A stretch of 64,000 bases of DNA from Nocardioides kongjuensis (GCF_013409625.1 NZ_JACCBF010000001.1:1426001-1490000); one strand, 5' to 3'; positions 23,436 to 31,496 are shown, counted from the stretch's first letter. The notes: generated by a model from the sequence alone, not told the origin. Translations and numbers: made by a program.

Positions 23436-24380
23436 TCAGCCGCGGCGGCGCGTGGCGCCGGGCGTCTCGTCGTACGCCCGCCGGTAGGCCTGCCCGAAGC
23501 GTCCCTGGTGCGTGAATCCCCAGCGCAGCGCGATGTCCGTGACGCTCGCGCCATCACCTGCTCCGGCCGCGGCGAGGTCCCGGCGGGCGCCGGCGAGACG
23601 GAGGTCGCGCAGGTAGGTCATCGGCGTGGTGTCGAGGTGGCGCCGGAAGGCGAGCTGCAGCGACCTCACGCTGACGCTCGCCGCCGCCGCGACCTCCGCA
23701 GGTGACAGATCGAGGTCGGCGTTCGCGTCCATGAAGGCGATCGCCCGGCGGACGGCCGCCGGGTGGGCGTCGCGGCTGTCCGCCGCACTCGGCCCGGCCG
23801 CCGAGGTGTTGGGGAACGCCTCGAGCACCTGGGCGGCCAGGTAGCGCACCGCGGTCCCGAGCACCAAGGGGCTGGCCACGGCGTCCGGGTCGGACAGGAC
23901 GGCCTGGTCGAGGTGGTCGATCGCGGCCCGGACGCGCCGGGCTGCCGCGGCATCGACCGGCCGGTGCCCGGTCAGCTCGACCGTGTCGTGGCCCGGCGCC
24001 GGTGACGCGACGCGCGCCAGGACGGTCGGGTCGAGGAGGGTGATCGTGTACGTCGCCCGGTTGATGGTGCCGGTGTAGGCACGGTCCGGCGGCGAGAAGG
24101 AGAAGAGCTCCCCGACACCGAAGCTCTCGGCCGTCGTCCCGTCGGGGGCGTGGTCGTCGATGGTGCCGGAATCGATGTCACACAGGCAGATCATCTGGAG
24201 GGGCTCGACGTCGTAGGCCATCTCGAACCCGAGCTCGAGGCGGTCGACGCTGACTCCCGGGGCGACCGCTCGGACGATCCGCGTCGGCGAGCTCGCGGTC
24301 GTGCTCCCGATCCGCATCGGTGCGTAGTTCGCGCTCAGGAACTCCTCGGTCTCCTCGAGACCGTCACTTTGGAACAACAC
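23436..24380 (-). CDS. AraC family transcriptional regulator
   Basis: An approximately 314-residue regulator. The N-terminal two thirds resemble the AraC-type ligand-binding domain found with TetR- or NarL-like activators (SANYAPMRIG..., GFEMAYDVEPLQMICLCDIDSG). The C-terminal 100 residues are a double helix-turn-helix: FMDANADLDLSPAEVAAAASVSVRSLQLAFRRHLDTTPMTYLRDLRLAGARRDLA and VTDIALRWGFTHQGRFGQAYRRAYDETPGATRRR. The start is uncertain; GTG at 24380 is preferred because GGAGGGGGTGTG precedes it, while an upstream ATG at 24437 has no binding site. Inducer and targets are unknown. Confidence 0.85.
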   Translation of the reverse strand: MLFQSDGLEETEEFLSANYAPMRIGSTTASSPTRIVRAVAPGVSVDRLELGFEMAYDVEPLQMICLCDIDSGTIDDHAPDGTTAESFGVGELFSFSPPDRAYTGTINRATYTITLLDPTVLARVASPAPGHDTVELTGHRPVDAAAARRVRAAIDHLDQAVLSDPDAVASPLVLGTAVRYLAAQVLEAFPNTSAAGPSAADSRDAHPAAVRRAIAFMDANADLDLSPAEVAAAASVSVRSLQLAFRRHLDTTPMTYLRDLRLAGARRDLAAAGAGDGASVTDIALRWGFTHQGRFGQAYRRAYDETPGATRRRG

Positions 24381-24536
24381 GTCGACACACCCCCTCCGAG
24401 AGACCTCTCGACTGTAGTACCCGGCGCCGACGTCCATGACCGGTGCGCGGCGCCGACACGCCCGGCGCCCTTGAACGAGGTCCGCGCACCTGCAACGGTG
24501 GGAAAGGTCTCTGACCTCGAACCGAGAAGGCAAGCC

Positions 24537-24812
24537 ATGCTCACCCTCACCGAGAACGCCTGCACGATCGTCAAGCAGATGACCGACGCCCCCGACGTCC
24601 CGGACTCAGCGGGACTGCGCATCACCCAGGCCGAGGCCGGCTTCGCCGTGACCGCGGCCGACCAGGCCGAACCCGGCGACCAGGTCGTCGAGCAGGACGG
24701 CGCGACCGTCTACCTCGACGAGGACTCCGCCACCAAGCTCGACGCGATGGTCCTCGACGCGGGCATCGACGACGCCGGGACCCTGCAGTTCGGACTGCTC
24801 GCCCAGGCCTAG
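24537..24812 (+). CDS. HesB/IscA-like protein lacking the cluster cysteines
   Basis: A 91-residue protein with the HesB/IscA fold: MLTLTENACTIVKQMTD, GLRITQAEAGFAVTAADQAEPGDQVVEQDGATVYLDEDSATKLDAMVLDAGIDDAGTLQFGL. The three conserved cysteines of A-type iron-sulfur carriers are absent; the only cysteine is at position 9. It therefore probably does not carry a cluster in the normal way. In databases such proteins are called adhesin-like HesB-related proteins. The ATG at 24537 follows GAGAAGGCAAGCC. It is monocistronic or paired with the next gene (38 bases away). Confidence 0.82.
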   Translation: MLTLTENACTIVKQMTDAPDVPDSAGLRITQAEAGFAVTAADQAEPGDQVVEQDGATVYLDEDSATKLDAMVLDAGIDDAGTLQFGLLAQA

Positions 24813-24850
24813 ATGCAGGTCTGCGGGGCTCGCTCTGGGATCGTGGGCGC

Positions 24851-25444
24851 ATGCAGGACCTGCGGATCGCCTTCGTTCCCGGAGTGACCCCTGACAAGTG
24901 GGCGCGGGCCTGGCGGGAGCGCAACCCGCGGATCCGCCTCCACCTCCTCCCCGTCGAGGAGGAGCAGCAACGCGCCGTCATCGATGCCGGCGAGGCGGAC
25001 ATGGCGCTGGTGCGGCTGCCGGTGGACCTCGACCGGCCCGCGCCACTGCACTGCGTGCGCCTGTACGACGAGGTGCCGGTCGTCGTGGCCGCGCGCGAGC
25101 ACTTCGTGGCAGCGGCGGACCCCGAGACGCCGATCCCGCTCGCCGACCTCGCCGACGAGCAACTGGTCCGTCCGCACCCGTCGGGCTGGACCCCGGCCGT
25201 CGAGCAGCTGCCGTTCCCCGAGATGAGCGTCAAGGACGCGATCGAGGTCGCCGCGTCCGGCAGCGGGATCGTGATCGTCCCGATGTCCGTGGCCCGGCTG
25301 CACCACCGCAAGGACGTCGTGCAGCGTCCGGTCGAGCTCGACCCGACCACCGTCGCGCTCGTCTGGCTGCGCGAGGCCGACAGCCCTGTCCACCAGGACT
25401 TCGTCGGGGTCGTGCGCGGGCGCCGCGCCAGCAGCAGCCGCTAG
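24851..25444 (+). CDS. LysR-type substrate-binding domain without HTH
   Basis: A 197-residue protein corresponding to the effector-binding domain of LysR regulators (MQDLRIAFVPGVTPDKWARAW, LLPVEEEQQRAVIDAGEADMALVRLP, VPVVVAAREHFVAA, VEVAASGSGIVIVPMSVAR-like). No winged helix-turn-helix precedes it: the frame opens at the ATG just before the first strand, and upstream is the HesB-like gene. Stand-alone LysR substrate domains are recurrent in actinobacteria and may sense small molecules or modulate other LysR proteins. Alternatively it is a truncated regulator. Confidence 0.82.
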   Translation: MQDLRIAFVPGVTPDKWARAWRERNPRIRLHLLPVEEEQQRAVIDAGEADMALVRLPVDLDRPAPLHCVRLYDEVPVVVAAREHFVAAADPETPIPLADLADEQLVRPHPSGWTPAVEQLPFPEMSVKDAIEVAASGSGIVIVPMSVARLHHRKDVVQRPVELDPTTVALVWLREADSPVHQDFVGVVRGRRASSSR

Positions 25445-25460
25445 CCCGCGCGGCGGTGGC

Positions 25461-26018
25461 TCACCGCAGGTGGGTCGCCACCCAGTCTCCGAGGACCCGG
25501 GCACTGCGGTCGACCAGGGAGGCCCACTCCCGCGCGCCCTCGTCGGCGTTGTCGGAGACGTGCTTGACCAGCCGGACCGGTACGCCGAGCTCCTGGGCGA
25601 CGTACGCGACGGCGTAGCCCTCCATGTCGACCAGCTGCGCCTGCTCGGCCAGCCGAGAGCGGACGAGCGGGTCGGTGACGAAGACGTCGCCGGTCGCGAG
25701 CACCGTCTCCCCCGGTCCGACGACGAGCCGCTCGCGCGGGTCGTAGCCGAGCGCCCGGATCGCGTCGGCGTTGATGTCGTGGTTGAGCACGGTGCCGATC
25801 TCGTACAGCCCCGACTCGGCGGACAGGCCGTCGTGCAGGCCACCGGCGGTGCCGAGGTTGACGACCTCGAGGTCGCCGAGGTCGCTGCGGACGGCGAGGT
25901 GCCGGGTCAACGCGGTGGCCGCTGCGGTCTTGCCCATGCCGGTGACCAGGATGTCGAAGCCGGGCGGGACGTGGGCGACCTCGGCGCGGGTCGCGGCGAC
26001 GATGAGCGGGCGGGGCAC
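25461..26018 (-). CDS. Nucleosidase of the PNP/MTAN superfamily (futalosine hydrolase-like)
   Basis: A 185-residue nucleoside hydrolase. Superfamily motifs are ILVTGMGKTAAATAL, VVNLGTAGGLHDGL, the substrate-binding VDMEGYAVAYVAQELGVPVRLVKHVSDNADEGA, in which Met-Glu grips the ribose and Asp of SDNAD is the general acid. It is shorter than MTAN. The N-terminal RPLIVAATRAEVAHVP suits MqnB-like or adenosylhomocysteine nucleosidases. GTG at 26018 (AGGG 8 bases upstream) or GTG at 26027 may be the start. It is divergent from galK, about 40 bases away. Confidence 0.82.
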   Translation of the reverse strand: MPRPLIVAATRAEVAHVPPGFDILVTGMGKTAAATALTRHLAVRSDLGDLEVVNLGTAGGLHDGLSAESGLYEIGTVLNHDINADAIRALGYDPRERLVVGPGETVLATGDVFVTDPLVRSRLAEQAQLVDMEGYAVAYVAQELGVPVRLVKHVSDNADEGAREWASLVDRSARVLGDWVATHLR

Positions 26019-26061
26019 GGCGGTCACCCTAGTCGGGTGCTCGACCCGGCAGGATGACGCC

Positions 26062-27075
26062 GTGGTCACTGTCGTCGCGCGCGCCCCCGGCCGGGTCAAC
26101 CTCATCGGTGAGCACACCGACTACAACGCCGGGCTCTGCCTGCCGTTCGCGATCCGGCTCGGGACCGAGGCCGCCGTCGGCGTTCGCCCCGACGGGCGGC
26201 TGCGGGTGACCAGCACGGAAGCAGACCCTGCCGACACCACCTGGCAGGAGTACGTCGTCGGCGTGGTCGCCGAGCTGCGCCGGCTCGGCTGGGAGGTACC
26301 CGGCCTCGACATCGCGCTGACCTCGACGGTGCCGCTCGGCGGTGGCCTGTCCAGCTCGGCCGCGCTGGAGTGCGCTGTCGCTGCCGCGGTCGCCGGCCTC
26401 CTGGAGGTCCCGCTCGACGGCGGCACCCGACGCTCCCTCGCCGAGGCGTGCCGCCGGGCCGAGACCGACCACGTCGGCGCGCCGACCGGCGGGATGGACC
26501 AGCTCGCCAGCATGCTCGGCGCCGAGGGCCACGTCCTGCTGATCGACTTCAGCGACCCCGACGGCCCCAGGACGACGCCCGTCCCTCTCCCGGTCGGCGA
26601 GGACGGCCTGGCGCTGCTGGTCACCGACACCAGGGTCCGGCACGCACTCGCCGACGGCGACGGCGGCTACGCCCAGCGCCGGCACGAGTGCGCCGCCGGT
26701 GACCCGCGTCGGCTGCGTCACGTCGCCACGGAGAACGACCGGGTGCACGCCGCCGTCGCGGCCATCGGCGAGCGCGACTGGGCCGAGCTGGGCGTGCTGA
26801 TGACCGCCTCCCACGCATCGCTGCGTGAGGACTACGAGGTGTCCGTCCCGCAGCTCGACCTGGCCGTCGACACCGCCCTGTCCACCGGGGCGATGGGCTC
26901 GCGGATGACCGGCGGCGGCTTCGGCGGCTGCACGATCACGCTCGTCGCGGCCGACCGGGTGCACGTCGTACGGGAGGCGGTGGACGCCGCCTACGCCGAG
27001 CGGGGCTGGGCGAGGCCCGCCCACCACCTCGTCGAGCCCGGACCGGGCGCCGAGGTGCTCAGCCCTGTGCGATGA
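26062..27075 (+). CDS. galK: Galactokinase
   Basis: A 337-residue GHMP kinase that phosphorylates galactose at C1, the entry step of the Leloir pathway. The galactokinase signature GRVNLIGEHTDYNAGLCLPFAI is at residues 9-30, the ATP loop is VPLGGGLSSSAALECAVAA, and motif 3 is TGGGFGGCTITLV. It is shorter than E. coli GalK (about 382). Start is GTG at 26062; the nearby ATG is out of frame. No galT or galE is in the window. The last 17 bases overlap the convergent CMD gene. Confidence 0.93.
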   Translation: MVTVVARAPGRVNLIGEHTDYNAGLCLPFAIRLGTEAAVGVRPDGRLRVTSTEADPADTTWQEYVVGVVAELRRLGWEVPGLDIALTSTVPLGGGLSSSAALECAVAAAVAGLLEVPLDGGTRRSLAEACRRAETDHVGAPTGGMDQLASMLGAEGHVLLIDFSDPDGPRTTPVPLPVGEDGLALLVTDTRVRHALADGDGGYAQRRHECAAGDPRRLRHVATENDRVHAAVAAIGERDWAELGVLMTASHASLREDYEVSVPQLDLAVDTALSTGAMGSRMTGGGFGGCTITLVAADRVHVVREAVDAAYAERGWARPAHHLVEPGPGAEVLSPVR

Positions 27076-27595
27076 GGCAGAAGGCACCGTCGGAGAAGCC
27101 GGCCGGCCGGATGCCGAGGGCCTGGTTGAGGCGGGCACGCTGGTTCTCCCACGCGACCTCGGCGGCGAGCTCGGTGAGCTGGGCACCGGTGAACCGCGCC
27201 TCGAGCCGCGAGCGGAGCTCGTCGGGCACCACGGCCGGGGACGCACTGATCGCGGCCGCGAACGCCACCACCAGCTGCTCGTCGGCGTCCAGCGCGGGGT
27301 TGCCGTCCGGCTCGAGCAGGGCGACGAGCTTCTCCTCCGGCACCCCCTCGGTCCGCGCGAGCGCGGCACCGATGTCGAGGCAGAACTCGCAGCTGACGAC
27401 CATCGCAGCCTTGGCCGTGGCGAGCGTCTTGAGGTGGGCCGGCATCCGGCCCATCAGCAGCAGCGACGTCTCATAGGTGCCCTGTGCGACCAGCAGCTGT
27501 GGCCGTCGTACCAGTCGGGCCGCGAGGTCGCCCCGATTGCGCTTGGCCGAGGCGAGCACGCGCAGGTGGACCCAGATCCGCTGGAGGATGCTCAT
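27059..27595 (-). CDS. Carboxymuconolactone decarboxylase (AhpD-like) family protein
   Basis: A 178-residue AhpD/CMD-fold protein. The redox motif is VSCEFCLDIGAALAR, a Cys-x2-Cys followed by helix residues, and helical segments flank it. The phrase TYETSLLLMGRMPAHLKTLATAKAAMVV is typical of actinobacterial members. It probably works as a thiol peroxidase partner or stress-linked reductase. It overlaps the anti-sigma-like gene upstream by 4 bases (ATGA), so it lies in the same operon as the ECF sigma factor and may belong to its regulon. Confidence 0.87.
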   Translation of the reverse strand: MSILQRIWVHLRVLASAKRNRGDLAARLVRRPQLLVAQGTYETSLLLMGRMPAHLKTLATAKAAMVVSCEFCLDIGAALARTEGVPEEKLVALLEPDGNPALDADEQLVVAFAAAISASPAVVPDELRSRLEARFTGAQLTELAAEVAWENQRARLNQALGIRPAGFSDGAFCLIAQG

Positions 27596-28149
27596 GGCCC
27601 TCCTTCGCGCGAGCGGCGCCGGGTGTCACGCCACTGCCACCACCAGACGCCGAGCAGGGTCACTCCGAGCGCTCCCTCGACCGTGTGCAGTGCGGCGCCC
27701 GCGGCGAACTGACCGAGCTCCCCCACCCCGTGCAGCCCCAGGCTGAGGGCGAGCGGCGTGCAGGTCAGCACGGAGAGCCCGCCCCACGCCCGGCGTACCG
27801 CGGCTGCGGCCGCGCACACGGCGGCGGCGAGGAGGGCCAAGGACATCTCGAACATCGCATGCGGGGCGTACGGCTCCCCGATCCCGTCGGAGATCCACCG
27901 ACCGGCCACCAGGTTGCCGGTCGCCTGGAACAGGAACGCGCCCGCCAGCGCCAACGCCACCACGGTCATCAGGCGGCCCGGGCGGCCCGGACGGCACGGG
28001 AGGCCTGCGCGATCCGGGCGATCGCCGTGGCGCTGAACGCTGGCGTCGATCCGCGCGAGCAGGCCGGGCGGGGGCGTCGACCTGGCCGCGTCGGTCAGCC
28101 AGAGCACCGCGTCCACGGTCGGGTCGAGCCCGTCGGCCTCGTCAGGCAT
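27592..28149 (-). CDS. Probable membrane anti-sigma factor
   Basis: A 185-residue protein. The N-terminal 60 residues are cytosolic and helical (EADGLDPTVDAVLWLTDAARSTPPPGLLARIDASVQRHGD), followed by about four hydrophobic segments (LMTVVALALAGAFLFQATGNLVAG, MFEMSLALLAAAVCAAAAAV, LSVLTCTPLALSLGLHGVGELG, TVEGALGVTLLGVWWWQW). No zinc HxxxCxxC motif is present. It overlaps the sigma factor stop by 8 bases, the usual arrangement of an anti-sigma gene. The function is inferred from position and topology; a sensor of membrane state is possible. Confidence 0.7.
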   Translation of the reverse strand: MPDEADGLDPTVDAVLWLTDAARSTPPPGLLARIDASVQRHGDRPDRAGLPCRPGRPGRLMTVVALALAGAFLFQATGNLVAGRWISDGIGEPYAPHAMFEMSLALLAAAVCAAAAAVRRAWGGLSVLTCTPLALSLGLHGVGELGQFAAGAALHTVEGALGVTLLGVWWWQWRDTRRRSREGGP

Positions 28150-28651
28150 CGTCCATCACCTCCCGGAGCCGGCCGATCGCCCGGTGCACCAGCATCCGCG
28201 CCCCACTCGGCGTCACGCCGAGCAGCGCTGCGATCTCGGTCGAGCTGAGGTCGCTGCCGAACCGGAGCGCGACCGCCTCCCGTTCCCGGGCGGTCAGGTG
28301 GCCGAGCCGGCGCCGGAGGTCGTCGGCGCCGAGCCGGCGCAACGCGTCCCCCTCCGGGTCGTCCTCGGCCGTGCCACCGGCGAAGGCAGGTGCCGCAGGA
28401 TCGGTCGGCAGCTCCCGGCCGTTGCGGCGCCACCAGTCGGCGACGGTGTGCCGCGCGATGCCCATCAGCCACGCGCCGACGCCGCCCCGGGCGCCGTCGT
28501 ACCCGTCCCAGGAGCGCATCGCACGTTCGAAGACCTGGCTCGTGACGTCCTCCGCATCGGCGTCGGCGGGCACGCGCAGACGCACGTAGCGCCACACGGG
28601 CGTCACGTGCTCGGCGTACACCTCGGCGAACCCGCCGGTTCCTGGTTGCAT
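28142..28651 (-). CDS. ECF-type RNA polymerase sigma factor
   Basis: A 169-residue group IV sigma factor with region 2 at about 8-78 (FAEVYAEHVTPVWRYVRLRVPADADAEDVTSQVFERAMRSWDGY, then WLMGIARHTVADWWRRNGRE) and region 4 at about 105-165 (LGHLTAREREAVALRFGSDLSSTEIAALLGVTPSGARMLVHRAIGRLRE). The short ATG start at 28651 has GAGGG about 5 bases before it; upstream in-frame codons fall inside a repeat element and are unlikely to be coding. It is followed by its probable anti-sigma and a CMD protein. Confidence 0.92.
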   Translation of the reverse strand: MQPGTGGFAEVYAEHVTPVWRYVRLRVPADADAEDVTSQVFERAMRSWDGYDGARGGVGAWLMGIARHTVADWWRRNGRELPTDPAAPAFAGGTAEDDPEGDALRRLGADDLRRRLGHLTAREREAVALRFGSDLSSTEIAALLGVTPSGARMLVHRAIGRLREVMDDA

Positions 28652-28699
28652 CCCGACCCTCTTCGCGCGGGGACGTCCCGCCGTCACACGCGCGGGACG

Positions 28700-28760
28700 T
28701 GCGGTTTGGTCCCAAACCGCAACAATTCCGGCCGCTGACCTGCAGTCTGTGCCCAATCGG
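28700..28760. repeat. Interspersed inverted-repeat element, copy 4
   Basis: The core, 28700-28721, has 10-bp perfect arms around TC, and the downstream block GCAGTCTGTGCCCAATCGG (28742-28760) is present. The second dyad is missing. It stands about 50 bases upstream of the sigma factor start and downstream of the acyl-CoA dehydrogenase operon end, in the 186-base gap. Same orientation as copies 1-3. Confidence 0.85.
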
Positions 28761-28837
28761 GACCCGTTTCACCGACGTACGCCGCGGGCCCGCCCCCGCC
28801 GACGGCGAGGACGGGCCCGACAGCGAACGAGGTCAGG

Positions 28838-30055
28838 TCACTTGAGCTCGGCGCTCGAGAGGCCGAGGACCCGGCGGGCCACGATCAGCTGCTGGATCTG
28901 CTGGGTGCCCTCGAAGATGTCGAGGATCTTGGAGTCGCGGGCCCACTTCTCGAGCAGCTCCTCCTCGCTGTAGCCGATCGAGGCGCACAGCTCGACGCAC
29001 GACAAGGTGACGTCGGAGCCGACCCGGCCGGCCTTCGCCTTGGCCATCGAGGCCTCGAGCGAGTTCGGCTTGCGGTTGTCGGCCATCCACGCCGCCTGGA
29101 GGGTGAGCAGGCGCCCGGCCTCCCAGTCGGACTCCAGCTGCAGGAACTTGGCCGCGGCCGCGCTCTGCAGGATGGCGGGCTTGTCGTAGTCGACCTCGAT
29201 CCCCGCCTCCTTGAGCAGGTCGCGGGTCAGGTCGAGCGAGGCGCGGGCGCAGCCCACGGCCATCGCGGCGACCAGCGGCCGGGTGTTGTCGAAGGTCGCC
29301 ATCGCACCGGCGAAGCCCTGCTCGACGTTGATCTCCGGCGAGCCGAGGAGGTTCTCCTTCGGGACCCGCGCGTCGGTGAAGGTGATCACGGCGGTGTCGG
29401 AGGCCCGGATGCCGAGCTTCTCCTCGAGCCGCTCGACCTTCACGCCCGGCGTGCCCTTCTCGACCACGAAGGACTTGATCGCCGCCCGGCCGAGCGACTT
29501 GTCGAGCGTCGCCCACACCACGATGCAGTCGGAGCGCTCGCCGGAGGTGACGAAGATCTTCTCGCCGTTGATGACGTACTCGTCGCCGTCGAGGACCGCG
29601 GTGGTCGAGATGGCGGCCGAGTCGGAGCCGAACGACGGCTCGGTGATAGCCATCGACGCCCAGCGGCCCTTGAAGCGCTCGAGCTGCTCGTCGTTGGCGA
29701 CCGAGGCGATCGCCGAGTTGCCGAGGCCCTGGCGGGGCATCGAGAGCAGCAGGCCGGTGTCGCCCCAGCACATCTCGGCGACCGAGGTCACCGAGGCCAG
29801 GTTCGCGCCGTTCTTGACGCTCTTCTTGTCGGAGTCGTCGCTGTCACGGCGTACGCCGGTCGCGCCGGCGCCCTCGCTCGCGCCGGACTCGGAGAGCCCG
29901 TCGATCATCGCCGCGAGCATGTCGAGCTCCTTGGGGTACTCGTGCTCGGCGATGTCGTACTTGCGGGAGATCGGTCGCAGCATGTTCATCGCGACCTGGT
30001 GGGCCTGGTCGACCAGGGCCCGGTGCTTCTTCGGGACTTCCAGGTTGATCGCCAT
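28838..30055 (-). CDS. Acyl-CoA dehydrogenase family protein (downstream partner)
   Basis: A 405-residue FAD-dependent acyl-CoA dehydrogenase. Signatures are WASMAITEPSFGSDSAAISTTAV (FAD/substrate loop), EYVINGEKIFVTSGERSDCIVVWATLD and the C-terminal WARDSKILDIFEGTQQIQQLIVARRVLG, with Glu of FEGT as the likely catalytic base. It catalyses alpha,beta-dehydrogenation of acyl-CoA in beta-oxidation or related catabolism. Start ATG 30055 overlaps the upstream dehydrogenase stop (TGATG), so the pair is co-translated; chain length specificity is unknown. The 14-residue insertion near residue 65 (GASEGAGATG) is Gly-rich. Confidence 0.92.
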   Translation of the reverse strand: MAINLEVPKKHRALVDQAHQVAMNMLRPISRKYDIAEHEYPKELDMLAAMIDGLSESGASEGAGATGVRRDSDDSDKKSVKNGANLASVTSVAEMCWGDTGLLLSMPRQGLGNSAIASVANDEQLERFKGRWASMAITEPSFGSDSAAISTTAVLDGDEYVINGEKIFVTSGERSDCIVVWATLDKSLGRAAIKSFVVEKGTPGVKVERLEEKLGIRASDTAVITFTDARVPKENLLGSPEINVEQGFAGAMATFDNTRPLVAAMAVGCARASLDLTRDLLKEAGIEVDYDKPAILQSAAAAKFLQLESDWEAGRLLTLQAAWMADNRKPNSLEASMAKAKAGRVGSDVTLSCVELCASIGYSEEELLEKWARDSKILDIFEGTQQIQQLIVARRVLGLSSAELK

Positions 30056-31425
30056 CAGACGAGCACCGTTCCTTCCATGATGCCGATGGCACGCAGGTCG
30101 CGGTACCACCGCTCGACCGGGTGCTCCTTGACGAACCCGTGGCCACCGAGCAGCTGGACGCCGTCGAGGCCGATCTGCATGCCCTTGTCGGTGCACGCCT
30201 TGCGGGCCAGGGCGACCTCGCGGGAGAAGTCCTTGCCGGCGGCGGCACGCGAGGCGGCCCGGTAGGTCAGCAGCCGCATGCCCTGCAGCTCGATCGCGAT
30301 GTTGGCGACCATGAACGCCACCGACTGGCGGTTGGCGATCGGCTCGCCGAAGGCCTCGCGTCCCTTGACGTACGGCGTCACGTAGTCGAGCACGGCCTGA
30401 CCGGTGCCGACGGCGAGCGCACACCAGGCCAGGCGGGAGAGGCGCACGCACTCGGTGTAGGTCGAGCCGTCGGTCTCGCCGAGCACGGCGTCGGCGGGCA
30501 CCTTGACGTCCTCGAGGACCAGCTTGGTCATCGACGCGGCGCGCACGCCCATCGCCGGGTCGCCCTCGACGGCGAGGCCCTCGGTGGAGGACTCGACGAG
30601 GAACAGGACCGGCTTGCCGTCGAGCCGGGCACCGACCACGAACAGCTCGGCGCTGTCGCCGCGGGCGACCAGGCTCTTGGTGCCGTTGAGGACGTAGCCG
30701 TCACCGGACCTCGTGGCGGTGGTCGACGGGTTGAGCACGTCGAAGAGCACGGTGGGCTCGTTGAGCGCCAGCGCGGCTGCGGGGACGGTGCCGTCCTCGG
30801 CGCTGAACGCGGGCAGGTAGGTCTTCTGCTGGGCGTCGGTGCCCCACAGGCCGATCGCGGTGGCGACCGAGCCCGGCGCGAGGGTGGCGACCGCGAGGCC
30901 CATGTCGCCCTTGGCGAGGGCCTCGGCGACGAGGGTGCCGGCCATGGCCGAGCGCTCCTCGGAGACGCCGCCGAGCGCCTCGGGCAGGCCGAGGATGGGC
31001 AGGCCGATCTCGAGGCTGCCCTTGAGCACGTCGTCGGGCGCGGCACAGGCCTTGTCGGCCTCGGCCGCGGCGGGGCGGACGACCTCGTCGGCGAACTCGC
31101 TGACGACGTCGACGAGCATCTGCTCGTCCTCACCGGGGGTGAGGTCGAAGACGCCGCTCGCGGCAGCGTGGGTCGGCCGGGCACCGGGCTGACCGCCCTT
31201 GCCGGCCTTCGCGAACGTGCGGCTCGCGTTGGTCATGGTCTTGAACCCGGTCCGGGTGACGGAGAAGACCGCCTGCTCGGCCGGCTTGCGGAGGCGGACC
31301 TTGTCGAGGAGGTCGGTCTGGGCGAGCCGGTTGAGCCCGGCGACGAGGTAGCCGATCGGGTCACGGCTCTCGCTGCTCGGGACCCCGTGCTTGCCGCCCG
31401 GCTTGAGGTTGCTGATCAGGGACAT
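30055..31425 (-). CDS. Acyl-CoA dehydrogenase family protein (upstream partner)
   Basis: A 456-residue member with an N-terminal extension of about 90 residues before the dehydrogenase fold (GVFDLTPGEDEQMLVDVVSEFADEVVRPAAAEADKA). FAD-binding loops include GSVATAIGLWGT, AALALNEPTVLFDVLNPSTTATRSGDGYVLNGTKSLV; the C terminus has GVQLLGGHGFVKEHPVERWYRDLRAIGIMEGTVLV. The sequence lacks several residues of the partner around the active-site loop (the usual TEP-x-x-GSD is replaced by NEPTVLFD), so the two may form a heteromeric enzyme. An operator palindrome overlaps the promoter 9 bases upstream of the ATG. Confidence 0.88.
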   Translation of the reverse strand: MSLISNLKPGGKHGVPSSESRDPIGYLVAGLNRLAQTDLLDKVRLRKPAEQAVFSVTRTGFKTMTNASRTFAKAGKGGQPGARPTHAAASGVFDLTPGEDEQMLVDVVSEFADEVVRPAAAEADKACAAPDDVLKGSLEIGLPILGLPEALGGVSEERSAMAGTLVAEALAKGDMGLAVATLAPGSVATAIGLWGTDAQQKTYLPAFSAEDGTVPAAALALNEPTVLFDVLNPSTTATRSGDGYVLNGTKSLVARGDSAELFVVGARLDGKPVLFLVESSTEGLAVEGDPAMGVRAASMTKLVLEDVKVPADAVLGETDGSTYTECVRLSRLAWCALAVGTGQAVLDYVTPYVKGREAFGEPIANRQSVAFMVANIAIELQGMRLLTYRAASRAAAGKDFSREVALARKACTDKGMQIGLDGVQLLGGHGFVKEHPVERWYRDLRAIGIMEGTVLV

Positions 31426-31434
31426 GACACTAAA

Positions 31435-31451
31435 TGTAACTGCGAGTTACA
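31435..31451 (-). promoter_or_regulatory. TetR-type operator palindrome before the dehydrogenase operon
   Basis: TGTAACTGCGAGTTACA: two perfect 7-base arms with a 3-base centre, 9 bases upstream of the ATG at 31425. On the minus strand TACATT (31438-31433) could be a -10 element whose start point would coincide with the ATG, giving a leaderless transcript. The arrangement implies repression by a TetR/FadR-like dimer, encoded elsewhere. Confidence 0.6.
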
Positions 31452-31496
31452 CATTGCGCTACAGATGACCCGAAAACGTCCGGTGTGATCTGGGCG

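Noticed and set aside
24381..24437. Upstream ATG for the AraC regulator (24437)
   Set aside because: No ribosome binding site precedes it, whereas GTG at 24380 has GGAGGGGG; added residues are not family-like.
31426..31496. Intrinsic terminator of the gene at 31497
   Set aside because: The main dyad there is a short, AT-containing operator-like palindrome next to the acyl-CoA dehydrogenase start, not a GC-rich hairpin.
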